Positions 8,910 through 17,118 are shown, numbered from the stretch's first letter. The stretch: DNA of 57,922 nucleotides from Candidatus Hermodarchaeota archaeon (GCA_016839365.1 JAEOUH010000008.1:1-57922); one strand, 5' to 3'. Notes: generated from the sequence alone by a model not told the origin. Made by a program: numbers and translations.

Positions 8910-9296
8910 TTAGACTTCCAGCTCGCGGAGGACATCTCGGATTTTTCGCAAGGTGTTGTTTACTTGTCGGATATAGAATCTGGTATTTCGTGGGACCAGA
9001 GCCGCCAAGACCACAGGTCTACCATCCTCCAATAGAACGGACTTACACACTAAGGAGCCTTGTTCACATCGAATTGTGATATCACGCATTAAGCCTAATT
9101 TCAACTCGTCTCTAGCTCTATCAGCGTTATTAAAAACGATGCTTCCCATTACTGCGGCTACTTTTTCATCGACACCATGACCAACCGCTGAAGCGATAAC
9201 AAATCCTTCCTCATCTGCGACTATGCTTGCACTCACTCGGCCCGTTTTATTGAGCTCCTCTAAGATGTCTGTTAGCGAATCCAACGTTGAAGGCAT
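8910..9296 (-). CDS. Roadblock/LC7-domain protein
   Basis: 128 residues from ATG 9296, preceded by ggtgga seven bases upstream; a GTG at 9323 is possible but would leave almost no leader after the TATA box. The sequence covers a single Roadblock/LC7 domain: helix TLDSLTDILEELNKT, strands SASIVADEEGFVIASA, helix KVAAVMGSIVFNNADRA, strands ITIRCEQGSLVCKSVL and VVLAALVP, and helix NNTLRKIRDVLREL. Roadblock proteins dimerise and act with small Ras-like GTPases (MglB-MglA in bacteria; Ragulator and dynein in eukaryotes). Two Rab-like GTPases occur elsewhere in this window, so pairing with one is plausible but unproven. It is transcribed alone from the TATA box at 9356-9364. Confidence 0.85.
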   Translation of the reverse strand: MPSTLDSLTDILEELNKTGRVSASIVADEEGFVIASAVGHGVDEKVAAVMGSIVFNNADRARDELKLGLMRDITIRCEQGSLVCKSVLLEDGRPVVLAALVPRNTRFYIRQVNNTLRKIRDVLRELEV

Positions 9297-9355
9297 ATCA
9301 ATTCCACCGCTTTGGATAATCACTCCGCTGCAATACTTTCTAATTGGCGTAACCG

Positions 9356-9364
9356 CTTATAAAT
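9356..9364 (-). promoter_or_regulatory. TATA box for the Roadblock gene
   Basis: On the minus strand atttataag lies about 60 bases upstream of ATG 9296. The predicted transcript start is near 9334. Confidence 0.6.
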
Positions 9365-9466
9365 TCCGCTTGCATGTTATTTTCCTTATTTCTCGAGGGA
9401 AGATTCCCAACACGTAAGCTTTTAGAGCCTTTCCCTACCAGTGTCCCTACCACGAAGTGATTCATT

Positions 9467-10087
9467 ATGAGCTTGGCTCTCCACCAGACTTGGTTCTATA
9501 TTACAACAGCAGTCCTCATCATTTGTTCCGTTTTAATCCTTAGCCTTCGTCGTTATCTTCCTTGGGTCTTCAAGTACAATGAATCCTTCCTTTCTTTTTT
9601 TGGTGTTGAATCCGAACACGCATCTTGGGTTGTTTATATCTTCAGCTGGATCATTGGAACCTGTATGGCCACAGTCGTCTTGACCCTAGTTGTTAATGTC
9701 AACGAACACATTCTCCTCCTCATCGGACAAAGGGGAATACCTCTTGATCCAGCAATTGTTCCTTTAGCATTTGCCCTCATCATTGTGTCCATAATCCTTA
9801 TTGCTGCTGCACTCATCCCTGTCCTTGTCATGCCCTTAGCACCACCTACAGCTTTACTCATCATGCTTCAACTTCACTTGCATGCCATCCCGATAAACAC
9901 ATTTGCCTGGAGACCTGGCCTCATTGCTGCCTTCATCTACTTCGCTGCCGTCGCAATAGGTTTTGTCGGAATCTTTCTCTCCCTATACTCAATCATCCGC
10001 ACTTACCTCGCTGTTCCTCTCTACCATAGGATACGGAAAAAAGATACAATATCAAAACCTACAAAAAATGAGGAGCTTACCCGATAG
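9467..10087 (+). CDS. Four-helix integral membrane protein, function unknown
   Basis: 206 residues with four clear membrane segments: about 10-28 (WFYITTAVLIICSVLILSL), 54-80, 95-128 (very hydrophobic, perhaps kinked by Pro) and 150-180. It ends in a basic cytoplasmic tail (YHRIRKKD). No catalytic or transport motif is visible and I do not recognise the family. It lies divergent from the Roadblock gene across 143 bases and convergent to the histone gene. Confidence 0.6.
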   Translation: MSLALHQTWFYITTAVLIICSVLILSLRRYLPWVFKYNESFLSFFGVESEHASWVVYIFSWIIGTCMATVVLTLVVNVNEHILLLIGQRGIPLDPAIVPLAFALIIVSIILIAAALIPVLVMPLAPPTALLIMLQLHLHAIPINTFAWRPGLIAAFIYFAAVAIGFVGIFLSLYSIIRTYLAVPLYHRIRKKDTISKPTKNEELTR

Positions 10088-10180
10088 CAGTACGAAAAAA
10101 GAGAAGAGGACAATCCCCCGCAACAAACTCGCCGACGAGATTGTCCCAGTCCTTACTTCAATGATAGGATCGCAGATTTG

Positions 10181-10357
10181 CTAAAAGTCGTAGGCCATCA
10201 AGGTCTTACGCTTGTTGGCTTTGGCTCGGTGTGTAGCCTTGGTGATGATTGCTTCGACAGCATCATCGATTGCTTTGTAAGCGTCTGCAGAAACATTGAA
10301 GCCCATTTTGTGGGCTTTCGCAGCAATCGCTTTCTTAACGATTTTATCAACAGCCAA
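10181..10357 (-). CDS. Short archaeal histone with truncated third helix
   Basis: 58 residues from TTG 10357. I chose this start because a perfect ggagg lies eight bases before it; the TTG at 10372 would put that element inside the gene. The sequence follows the histone fold: helix 1 (VDKIVKKAIAAKAHKMG), the loop residues NVSADA, the long helix 2 (KAIDDAVEAIITKATHRAKAN), then KRKTLMAYDF corresponding to the conserved R-K-T-x4-D before helix 3. It stops right there, so helix 3 is nearly absent. This layout is known from short prokaryotic histones, the Bd0055-like and face-to-face groups, rather than nucleosomal HMf-type histones. It is monocistronic with a leader of 65-100 bases. Confidence 0.8.
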   Translation of the reverse strand: MAVDKIVKKAIAAKAHKMGFNVSADAYKAIDDAVEAIITKATHRAKANKRKTLMAYDF

Positions 10358-10485
10358 TTTTGTATCCTCCAACTTGAAGACACGGCTTCTCCTCCCATTT
10401 GAATACGAGAAGAAACGCCGCTAAATTGAGGTTAGGCGACTTTTGCTTTAAAAAGATTTCTGTCGCCTTCTTTGCCCTTATAAAG

Positions 10486-10494
10486 TATATAAAT
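10486..10494 (-). promoter_or_regulatory. TATA box candidate for the histone gene
   Basis: On the minus strand atttatata follows an A-rich BRE-like stretch. A second candidate (ctttttaaagc, about 10444-10454) lies closer to the gene. Either gives a long untranslated leader by local standards, about 65-105 bases. Confidence 0.45.
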
Positions 10495-10497
10495 CGG

Positions 10498-10516
10498 CTT
10501 TTTTTCCGAAAAAAAG
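10498..10516 (-). terminator. T7/A7 dyad after the TPR-like gene
   Basis: CTTTTTTT and AAAAAAAG form a perfect dyad around three bases. On the minus strand its T-run begins seven bases after the stop of the upstream gene (10523), so it is a likely archaeal T-run terminator. It also abuts the histone promoter and could be a bound site there. Confidence 0.45.
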
Positions 10517-10522
10517 GTTTAC

Positions 10523-11062
10523 TTAGATGTGAAAATCCAAACCTTGTTCAGCTAAAGCTTTTTCCAAAACCCGCTGCCTCTCTTCGTAATTTCGTATCGC
10601 TTCACCGAGCATTGGCAGAAGGTCTTGATCTTCGCCTTTAAAGCTTCGATTCAGCGTTTCAAAGGCCGGAATCATATCTGCACCAACCCGTTGAGCACCC
10701 AAAGCTGCCATCAGTAGGGCTTCTCGCTCCTTTTTCGTCTGAACAGTCTCACTCTGTGCAAGAAAATAATAGAAAACGCTCTTGATGAGCTTAAAAGCCC
10801 AAAGAATACCAAAGAATTGCCACATCTGTGCTTTGGGCTCTTTAGGCATCTCCAGGAGTTGTTGCAGAATCTTACCTACCTCTACTCGGGCTTCGGAAAA
10901 TGTCTCTGCAGCTTTCTTAAATTCCCCTTGTTTGGCTAGCGCGCTTCCATTATTCATCAGTTCAAAATACCGTTTAGGGAGAGCATGAATCATTTTGTAG
11001 GTATGAGCTTCTCTCTCAATGCGGCTCTTTTCGGTCTCTTCATTTTCGGGCACGTCGCACAT
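10523..11062 (-). CDS. TPR-like helical protein, function unknown
   Basis: 179 residues, nearly all helical. Helices at about 30-70 (ELMNNGSALAKQGEFKKAAETFSEARVEVGKIL) resemble a TPR/MIT-like pair. A hydrophobic stretch at about 80-100 (MWQFFGILWAFKLIKSVFYYFLA) could be a buried core helix or a membrane-dipping segment. The C-terminus is a charged helix. No catalytic motif. Its start overlaps the end of the longin-protein gene by 23 bases, so the two are translationally coupled and probably work together. Confidence 0.6.
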   Translation of the reverse strand: MCDVPENEETEKSRIEREAHTYKMIHALPKRYFELMNNGSALAKQGEFKKAAETFSEARVEVGKILQQLLEMPKEPKAQMWQFFGILWAFKLIKSVFYYFLAQSETVQTKKEREALLMAALGAQRVGADMIPAFETLNRSFKGEDQDLLPMLGEAIRNYEERQRVLEKALAEQGLDFHI

Positions 11063-12065
11063 AACCTCCTTCTAACGCCAGTTCTTTGAAGATTCGATAA
11101 TCATCTTTTGCCAATCGAAGGAGCTTAGCAGCCTCATCATCTGGGATTTTATCCGTCTGTGCAAGAAGCTTAGCTACTCCTCTAATCCTTTCCCGGACGG
11201 TAAGAAACGCCGTTTCACTAATATTCCGCAGTTCCACACCACTTTCTCCTAGCACCTTCTCGGCGTGTGCGACGGTATCAGCTATTCCTAATGATTTGGC
11301 TTCAAAGCCCACTGGCAAAACGATGTGTTCTTCAACTAATAGACAGGTGTATGTGAGTCCCATATTGGATGAATCTGCAAAGGTTTCCTCATAAGCGCGA
11401 TTGGGGAGACTAAGAATGAACGACATGTTCTGTGGCCTATCGCTTAGCACTTGCAGCGCTGCACCTGCATCATCGAAATACATTACAGGAATTCGTCGAC
11501 CACGCATCGTCTGAAGTGCTCGAATCACCGACTGGTTTCTTGATTTCCGTCCAACAGCGAGAATTGGCGTGCCCCGCAGGAGCCCATACAAAAGAATGTC
11601 TAATCCTGGACCAAAACGACGCCAAAGCCTAATAATTGCCGGACGGAGAGCTTCAGTTTCCAGAGGTTTTTCGAAAGTTGGTAGATAATCTTGCACAACC
11701 TCTCTAGCTACGGGATTGAAATCTCGAAAGGGTGCAATTTCTCCGGTCCAGCGACGTAGCTGCTTTTGATAGCGGTCCAAGAATAAGGCGTTGAGGGTCT
11801 TGAGTACTGCCATAATTGAGACGTCATCGTCTTCTCGGTCGGCGAGGGCCACGCTCAAGACGGGATCTGCGAAATCCCAGACGAACTGATAATTACCCGT
11901 TTCGATGGTTGTGACATCATCTGCAAGGAGGTCTTGCCCAAACATACGAAGAGCTGAGAGAAATCCTGAGACGAGTTCAGGACTTACGTTCACTGTCATC
12001 GGGCCAAACCCAATAGAAGTCAGCACCAGTCCGCTTTTATGAAAATGGTACAGTTGGTGTATCAT
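11040..12065 (-). CDS. Longin-domain protein with uncharacterised C-terminal region
   Basis: 341 residues from ATG 12065. I prefer this start because the longin fold begins at MIHQLYHFHKSGL and a TATA-like tttatacg lies about 35 bases upstream; a TTG at 12122 would add 19 residues. The first ~115 residues match the archaeal longin/profilin-like pattern: strand, loop, strand (GLVLTSIGFG), helix (ELVSGFLSALRMFGQDL), strands (YQFVWDF, LSVALADRE) and helix (MAVLKTLNALFLDRYQKQL). The region that follows (IRLWRRFGPGLDILLYGLLRGTPILAVG and onwards) is alpha/beta and loosely recalls a DENN core; that is conjecture. Longin proteins serve as small-GTPase partners and in membrane traffic. Its 3' end overlaps the TPR-like gene. 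Confidence 0.6.
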   Translation of the reverse strand: MIHQLYHFHKSGLVLTSIGFGPMTVNVSPELVSGFLSALRMFGQDLLADDVTTIETGNYQFVWDFADPVLSVALADREDDDVSIMAVLKTLNALFLDRYQKQLRRWTGEIAPFRDFNPVAREVVQDYLPTFEKPLETEALRPAIIRLWRRFGPGLDILLYGLLRGTPILAVGRKSRNQSVIRALQTMRGRRIPVMYFDDAGAALQVLSDRPQNMSFILSLPNRAYEETFADSSNMGLTYTCLLVEEHIVLPVGFEAKSLGIADTVAHAEKVLGESGVELRNISETAFLTVRERIRGVAKLLAQTDKIPDDEAAKLLRLAKDDYRIFKELALEGGYVRRARK

Positions 12066-12181
12066 GGCAAGCCCGTGGTCATGTTCGTAAGTTCGTATAA
12101 ATGGGTTTCCACTGAATTTCAAAACCTAAGAAGAAATTTCCAAAGTACGCAAAACAGAAGAGGTCGATTCTGAAGCCGTTG

Positions 12182-13054
12182 TTAATCGGCGCGAAGTCTG
12201 CGGCGAAACCACAATGCACGAACGAGTAAGATCACGATGATAACTAGCACAATGGTCGCAATTGCAGCTGCAATGTAAATTGGTAAGGGGTTTGGCGGAG
12301 GGCTTAACGGGATGTTTGTGGAAAGTATGTGGTAATAATAGGATAGATAAATGAATGAGGAGTCAACGGAAGTAATCCGGGTTTCATTTGCTTGGTAGTA
12401 GATGCCAACATCTTGGTCAATGACGTATGTGGTCTCGGTATCTTGATCTTGGCTAGAGCTTTGGTTGAAGAATCGATAACACATTTGTTCGCTATCTCCC
12501 AGCGTGAATGCTGAGTAAGTGATGGATTGCCAAAGGCTTCCCCCAACAATTACATTTAATCCAGGAGTAATGGTGCTCAGAGTAGTGTCATCAAGGAAGA
12601 ATCCAGGAAGCCCCTGGTTTATGGGGTAGTCAACGAGACCAGAGCTCACCCCCGTTGGAGCCGGAGCAGGAACAGATCCGTTTAAGGTGATCGTGGTTTG
12701 CCAGGAACTGCTATTCGACACTGTGACGACGTTGCTGAAGACTATCACTGAGAAATTGTAATAGGCCTGGAAAATAGCACCATTCGGAATAAGTTGGATC
12801 ACCAGGATAGACAAATTCACATGTTGATGCCAATGCATGGTATAGTTTCCGGGAACAAGAACGAGCTCCGTCCATTGATTGATCTGGACCGAGGATTGGT
12901 TGTAGAGTATGTTAATGTAGCCATAATTATAGGTCGTCAAATGACCTTCACTTGGAACATAGGCTGTCACATGAAAGGCCTGCAATGCATAGGAATTCCA
13001 TCCAGTGGCCAGGATGAAGAGAATGAGGGCTATGCTCAGTGTTTGTCGAGACAT
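12182..13054 (-). CDS. Secreted, C-terminally anchored beta-rich protein
   Basis: 290 residues. A signal peptide (MSRQTLSIALILFILATGW) is followed by about 235 residues of strand-rich sequence with many N-x-S/T sites and aromatic residues, then a Pro-rich stalk (SPPPNPLP) and a membrane helix (about 261-283) with a short basic tail (RRRLRAD). A histidine cluster (MHWHQHV, near residue 73) is notable but I assign it no role. I do not recognise the family; I infer a cell-surface protein. It lies 60-117 bases upstream of the longin gene on the same strand and may share a message. Confidence 0.6.
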   Translation of the reverse strand: MSRQTLSIALILFILATGWNSYALQAFHVTAYVPSEGHLTTYNYGYINILYNQSSVQINQWTELVLVPGNYTMHWHQHVNLSILVIQLIPNGAIFQAYYNFSVIVFSNVVTVSNSSSWQTTITLNGSVPAPAPTGVSSGLVDYPINQGLPGFFLDDTTLSTITPGLNVIVGGSLWQSITYSAFTLGDSEQMCYRFFNQSSSQDQDTETTYVIDQDVGIYYQANETRITSVDSSFIYLSYYYHILSTNIPLSPPPNPLPIYIAAAIATIVLVIIVILLVRALWFRRRLRAD

Positions 13055-13091
13055 CTTGACACAAAATCCTCATACATCGATTTAGTAGGGG

Positions 13092-13102
13092 CTTTTTAAA
13101 TT
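13092..13102 (-). promoter_or_regulatory. TATA box for the surface-protein gene
   Basis: On the minus strand aatttaaaaag lies about 40 bases upstream of ATG 13054, giving a predicted leader of about 15 bases. Confidence 0.5.
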
Positions 13103-13243
13103 CCTTTAGTGACTTTACAGACTTCCTCTTTTTTCCCTTTATGTTCTATTATACAGGGCTCCATGATTCTTTTATTTGATGTTTCTGCCTATCAGCATAC
13201 TATTTGTAGAGCATATGTCTAACCTCCGTTACAAAAGGGGATT

Positions 13244-13816
13244 ATGATGAGCGACGAAGAACAACTCCGTCGGGCAATTGAAGAACACCTTGAGAATGCT
13301 GAAGATTTCATCCGTGAGGGTAAACGATCACGCGCCTTTTTAGAATTCAAGGAAGCGGCAGGAAAACTAGAGGCAGTTGGGGGAACCAGTCAGCTCGAAC
13401 AATTATGGGCACATGCGGCAACAGGCTTTACGGCTGCAGAAGCACCTTTCGAGGCAGGTCAAAGCTTTCTACGAGTTGCGGACCTTGAAATCCAAGCCGG
13501 ACGAAAAAGCGAAGCCCGTGACTCCTATCTTGCGGCAGCCAACTCCTTCTTTGCAGTTCGTAACAAGAATCAAGACCTTTGGGTGTCAATCACACAAGCT
13601 GTTGAAAAAGCCATTGATCTGTCAATCGCCCTCCACGAAAATTCGCTTGCCATTGAACTGCTTTACAAAAATGCCACTATTCATCATCGCGAAACTGGCT
13701 TCACCTTCGACGCGATCAATACCCTCGAACGCGCTAAAAAGCTGTTAGAGAAAGAGCCCAATCACCCTCTCTCCCAAGAGATTGACGATTTATTCCAAGA
13801 ACTCGTCGATCATTAA
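13244..13816 (+). CDS. SNAP/TPR-like alpha-helical repeat protein
   Basis: 190 residues, soluble and all helical. Paired helices repeat at a spacing near 38-40 residues: REGKRSRAFLEFKEAAGKL, EAPFEAGQSFLRVADLE, GRKSEARDSYLAAANSFF, ENSLAIELLYKNATIHHRE, then FDAINTLERAKKLLEKE. The register and the small-residue pattern resemble alpha-SNAP and related TPR-like solenoids. In eukaryotes SNAP links SNARE complexes to NSF; here no SNARE or NSF-like ATPase is in view, so I call only the fold. ATG 13247 is an alternative start. An aggggatt element precedes the start. It lies alone and divergent from the surface-protein gene. Confidence 0.6.
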   Translation: MMSDEEQLRRAIEEHLENAEDFIREGKRSRAFLEFKEAAGKLEAVGGTSQLEQLWAHAATGFTAAEAPFEAGQSFLRVADLEIQAGRKSEARDSYLAAANSFFAVRNKNQDLWVSITQAVEKAIDLSIALHENSLAIELLYKNATIHHRETGFTFDAINTLERAKKLLEKEPNHPLSQEIDDLFQELVDH

Positions 13817-13878
13817 TATCGCTAGTCTTGTACCAAATCCTCGCGCAACCGGACTATCTGCGCCTGGCAATTTACAGT

Positions 13879-15066
13879 CTAGCCCAGCTGCGCGAGGGCT
13901 TGGCGGCTCTGCTGCACGATCCATTCTTGCTCTTCCTCGGTGAGGGCGGGATGTACAGGAAGGGATAATACCTCCTTAGCTGCTTGCTCGGAAACAGGCA
14001 TGAATCCTTCTTTGTACTGAAAGAGTTTACGATAAATTGGAGTAAGATGAAGAGGGACTTCATAATACACTGCTGCACCAATCTTTGCTTCGTGTAGGGC
14101 TTTCTGAACAACATCTCGTTTTCGGGGAGAAAGAATCCGAATCGTATACAAGTACCAGTTATGAGTTGCCCATGAAGCCTCATTGGGTAATGCTATCCCC
14201 TCAATATCACGAAGGTTTTTCGTTAAATATTTGGCATTCACCTTCCGGGCATTTAGAAACTCGGGGAGACGGTTTACCTGGGCTAGACCAATAGCTGCTT
14301 GAATCTCAGGCATCCGATAATTATGCCCTAGCTGCACGTATTCATAAGGTTTGATTTCACCATGGGTACGGATTTGGCGTAATCGTTCAGCTAAATCCTC
14401 ATCGTTGGTGGTGAGTAATCCGCCTTCACCAGTTGTGATGACTTTACTGGGATAGAGGCTATAACATCCCACATCTCCGATGGTGCCCACATCCTGTCCA
14501 CGATATTTGGACCCGTGGGCTTGACATGCGTCTTCGATAATTCGGATATCATGCTTACTGGCCATCTCGATAAGGGGATCCATATTGGCGGGGTGTCCAT
14601 ACAAATGAACAGGGATGATGGCCTTTGTGCGGGGTGTAATTGCAGCTTTTACTTTTTCAGGATCCAAGTTGAAGGTGTCCATTGAGATGTCAGCAAACAC
14701 CACCTTTGCTCCTGTCAACAGCACCATGTTGGTCGTTGCAATGAAGCTGAATGAGGGAGCGATGACCTCGTCGCCTGGCTTCACATCAAAAGCTAATAAT
14801 GCTGCATGGAGTGCAGCGGTTCCAGAGTTTACTGCGATTGCGTGTTTGGCACCAACAAACTTGGCAAAGGCTTCTTCAAATCGAAGGGTGTAAGTCCCAG
14901 CTCCTGACTTATGCGTCAGCATGCCTGATTGTAGTACCTCTGTCACCGCTGCTATCTCTTCTGCACCTAAAATAGGACGGTTGGAAGGAATGAAACGGTT
15001 TGGTGACCAGCTCGACGGTGGTGGCAAAGTCGATGTCTCCACTCCATTACTATGTGCTTCCCCCAT
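13879..15066 (-). CDS. DegT/DnrJ/EryC1/StrS-family PLP aminotransferase
   Basis: 395 residues, close to the family's usual length. Fold type I PLP motifs are all present: S81-G-T83 phosphate binding (AVNSGTAAL), D179 and Q182 (IEDACQAHG) at the pyridine ring, and catalytic K208 in YSLYPSKVITTGEGG. The RTHGE and LGHNYRMPEIQAAIG motifs are typical of sugar aminotransferases. The enzymes convert a keto-sugar nucleotide to an amino sugar for surface glycans. No nucleotide-sugar genes lie beside it, so the sugar cannot be named. A TATA box (gtttaaac, 15097-15104) would give a nearly leaderless message. Confidence 0.92.
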   Translation of the reverse strand: MGEAHSNGVETSTLPPPSSWSPNRFIPSNRPILGAEEIAAVTEVLQSGMLTHKSGAGTYTLRFEEAFAKFVGAKHAIAVNSGTAALHAALLAFDVKPGDEVIAPSFSFIATTNMVLLTGAKVVFADISMDTFNLDPEKVKAAITPRTKAIIPVHLYGHPANMDPLIEMASKHDIRIIEDACQAHGSKYRGQDVGTIGDVGCYSLYPSKVITTGEGGLLTTNDEDLAERLRQIRTHGEIKPYEYVQLGHNYRMPEIQAAIGLAQVNRLPEFLNARKVNAKYLTKNLRDIEGIALPNEASWATHNWYLYTIRILSPRKRDVVQKALHEAKIGAAVYYEVPLHLTPIYRKLFQYKEGFMPVSEQAAKEVLSLPVHPALTEEEQEWIVQQSRQALAQLG

Positions 15067-15096
15067 TTAAAATTAACTGTTTTTACGTAAATTCGA

Positions 15097-15104
15097 GTTT
15101 AAAC
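15097..15104 (-). promoter_or_regulatory. TATA box for the aminotransferase gene
   Basis: The palindromic gtttaaac lies about 34 bases from ATG 15066; the predicted leader is under ten bases. Confidence 0.45.
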
Positions 15105-15138
15105 GGAGGATGAGTGAAATTTTTCGTAAATCACAAAC

Positions 15139-16089
15139 CTATAAGTTGAGGACAAATATCGCTAGACGATGTACTGGTGTAAACCCTAGTTCAGAATAGA
15201 GTTGAAATGCAGGTTCATTTGTAATATCAAATTCAAGCTGCATCTTGGATAATCCGTATCGCAAGGCACCTTGAAGGCTGAAGGCTATGAGAGATCGACC
15301 CAAGCCCTGTCGGCGATAACGAGGACTAACCGCGATAGGTCCCAACATCCCCACGTCCTGAATCGGGCGAACAACCGTAAGTCCCACAATCTCCTTGTTT
15401 TTGACGAGGACGGTCGTCGCTTCTTCAACAAAGGGACGTACCCGGTCCAACCAATATTGAAAGCATTCCCTTCGCTGTTTTACTGTTAGATCAAGCCAAA
15501 ACCGGTCTCTACTATCATCAAACATCTCAAAGAAAGGCCCTTCAAGGTCTTCGTTGGAAAAATCTGCCAAGGGACGAAGTTGAAATCGCGGAGGAAAATC
15601 GAGTTCAGTTATGGATAGCTGTGTCAGGTCAAGTTCCAAACGAAGTTCCTCTGTTGACAGGTGCATTCCTTGTGCTTCATACCACTTCTTGTATACTTCA
15701 TACAATGCTTCGTTTTGTGTGGTGATTCCAGTGATTTCAGCTTCAAAACGCTCAAAGCCCTGATCTTTTGCATGAGCAATTGCTGTTTTGAGAAGTTGTC
15801 CACCAATCTCACTTTGTCTTGGTCCAGGCTCAGTGATTGGATGCCACCGACCGATAGTAGCTGTTGTTGGAATAAAGGAAAAGAACACTAACCAACCCAC
15901 TATCTCGTCGTCTGAATATGCAATAATCGGAACGTTAAACCTGCGGTTCTTCCACCATTCGATAGTATTACGAAACGAGTCGATCGTAGGGGGTTCGGTA
16001 ATGAGGCTATCTCGTTGTCTAGCCTGATATGAAAACTCGGCAATCTTGTCTGAATTGACCTCGTCCCAGGATTGAATAGTAATTTTCAT
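15139..16089 (-). CDS. Two-domain GNAT acetyltransferase
   Basis: 316 residues carrying two GNAT folds in tandem. The C-terminal one (about 170-316) is well formed: strand MLGPIAVSPRYRRQGLGRSLI holds the acetyl-CoA loop R-x2-Q-G-L-G, and NEPAFQLYSELGFTPV is motif B. The N-terminal one (about 1-150) has the fold order (IVGWLVFFSFIP, QLLKTAIAHAKDQG, EALYEVYKKWYEAQGM) but lacks a clean acetyl-CoA loop, so it may be non-catalytic. The substrate is unknown. The gene stands alone, 72 bases upstream of the aminotransferase start on the same strand, and could supply an N-acetylation step for it; that is inference. Confidence 0.82.
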   Translation of the reverse strand: MKITIQSWDEVNSDKIAEFSYQARQRDSLITEPPTIDSFRNTIEWWKNRRFNVPIIAYSDDEIVGWLVFFSFIPTTATIGRWHPITEPGPRQSEIGGQLLKTAIAHAKDQGFERFEAEITGITTQNEALYEVYKKWYEAQGMHLSTEELRLELDLTQLSITELDFPPRFQLRPLADFSNEDLEGPFFEMFDDSRDRFWLDLTVKQRRECFQYWLDRVRPFVEEATTVLVKNKEIVGLTVVRPIQDVGMLGPIAVSPRYRRQGLGRSLIAFSLQGALRYGLSKMQLEFDITNEPAFQLYSELGFTPVHRLAIFVLNL

Positions 16090-16181
16090 TAGACCAGCCG
16101 TCAGCGTGGTCTCCTACATAAATGAATTGTAAAATAAATCCAATGTGGGTCTATATCCCTGCAGATTAGTTGCCGGTTGTA

Positions 16182-16604
16182 TTAGAGCCCTTTAATCACT
16201 TGCATGAGATAACTGTGGTGACGTTTTTCGTCTTCAAGAATGTGTTCTAAGATTGCCTTGATTGTTGGTTGCTTGACAATTTTGATTTGTTCTTGGACAA
16301 GCTCAATCATGTGTTCCTCGATTTTGATGTGTTTCTCCAGGTCACGTTTTGCTACCAACTTGTCAGTCCATTTTTCTTCGTGGAAGTCTTTGAATGAGTA
16401 AGGCTGTTTCTTCAACACCCGTTCGATAGTTTCATACATCTTCGCGTGTTTACTCGAGTCCATACCTAACTCATCAACGATGAGTTTAACCGCTGCGTTA
16501 TCAATCGTGGCTGCTGTATTCTTATAGAGCTTCACGGCCTGTTTTTCGATATTGATAGCTTTTTGAATGAAATCGAGTAATTCTTTATGGGGACCTTCAG
16601 ACAT
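16182..16604 (-). CDS. Ferritin-like diiron protein (paralogue 1)
   Basis: 140 residues from ATG 16604, where similarity to the neighbouring paralogue begins; an ATG at 16676, nine bases after the previous stop, would add 24 residues without similarity. The protein is a four-helix bundle with ferritin/rubrerythrin-type ligands: E in INIEKQAVKLY, the D/E-x2-H pattern in DSSKHAKMYE, E in KIEEHMIELV and EDEKRHHSYL near the end. These suit a diiron site. Function may be oxygen, peroxide or iron handling. It is the third gene of a minus-strand run of metal-binding helical proteins that starts at 17679. Confidence 0.7.
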   Translation of the reverse strand: MSEGPHKELLDFIQKAINIEKQAVKLYKNTAATIDNAAVKLIVDELGMDSSKHAKMYETIERVLKKQPYSFKDFHEEKWTDKLVAKRDLEKHIKIEEHMIELVQEQIKIVKQPTIKAILEHILEDEKRHHSYLMQVIKGL

Positions 16605-16685
16605 GATGTTCACACCAGCAGATACGTTAACACCGAACTGAGATTTCCCAGTAAAAAAGACTTCTCCTCTTCGCATTGTAGCCCT

Positions 16686-17111
16686 TTAGAATTTCCAAAT
16701 CTCTTCTTTGAGTATCCTGTGGTGACGTTTTTCGTCCTCAATGATATGTTTGAGGATAGTTTTTTGTGTCTTATCGTCAGTTGCGACGATCTCATCTTTA
16801 ATGAGTTCGATCATCTTATTTTCACGTTCGATGTGGTGCTTGATGGCTTCTAGTCCCTGGTTTCGTTGCTTCCAGGTGCTCAAATAGGTTTTTTCCTCCG
16901 CTTGCTCGCGTGAGGGTTTCTCCTTCTTTAAGGTATCAAGTAGCATCTGAACCATGCTTGCATGTTTCGTCGAATCTGCAGCGCAGATTTCAAACAAGAT
17001 TTTGATGCCCGGATGATCAATGTCTTTCATTTCTTTCCGGAGTGCGCGTGCCGATTCCTTTTCCAAAGTGAGTTGGGTTTCAAGTAATTCGATTAGTCTT
17101 TCATTTGTCAC
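16686..17111 (-). CDS. Ferritin-like diiron protein (paralogue 2)
   Basis: 141 residues from GTG 17111, seven bases after the upstream stop. It aligns along its length with the next gene: LTLEKESARALRKEM, DSTKHASMVQML, IERENKMIELIKDEI and IEDEKRHHRILKEEI correspond to the four ligand helices, with Glu and His at the same places. The pair arose by tandem duplication. A ferritin-like diiron carboxylate site is likely; the length is shorter than ferritin and closer to the erythrin part of rubrerythrin, and there is no rubredoxin domain. Confidence 0.7.
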   Translation of the reverse strand: MTNERLIELLETQLTLEKESARALRKEMKDIDHPGIKILFEICAADSTKHASMVQMLLDTLKKEKPSREQAEEKTYLSTWKQRNQGLEAIKHHIERENKMIELIKDEIVATDDKTQKTILKHIIEDEKRHHRILKEEIWKF

Positions 17112-17118
17112 GTTTCTT

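Noticed and set aside
10198..10398. A 66-codon minus-strand frame over the histone gene
   Set aside because: It is out of frame with a clear histone fold and has no similarity; its GGAGGAG lies inside its own first codons.
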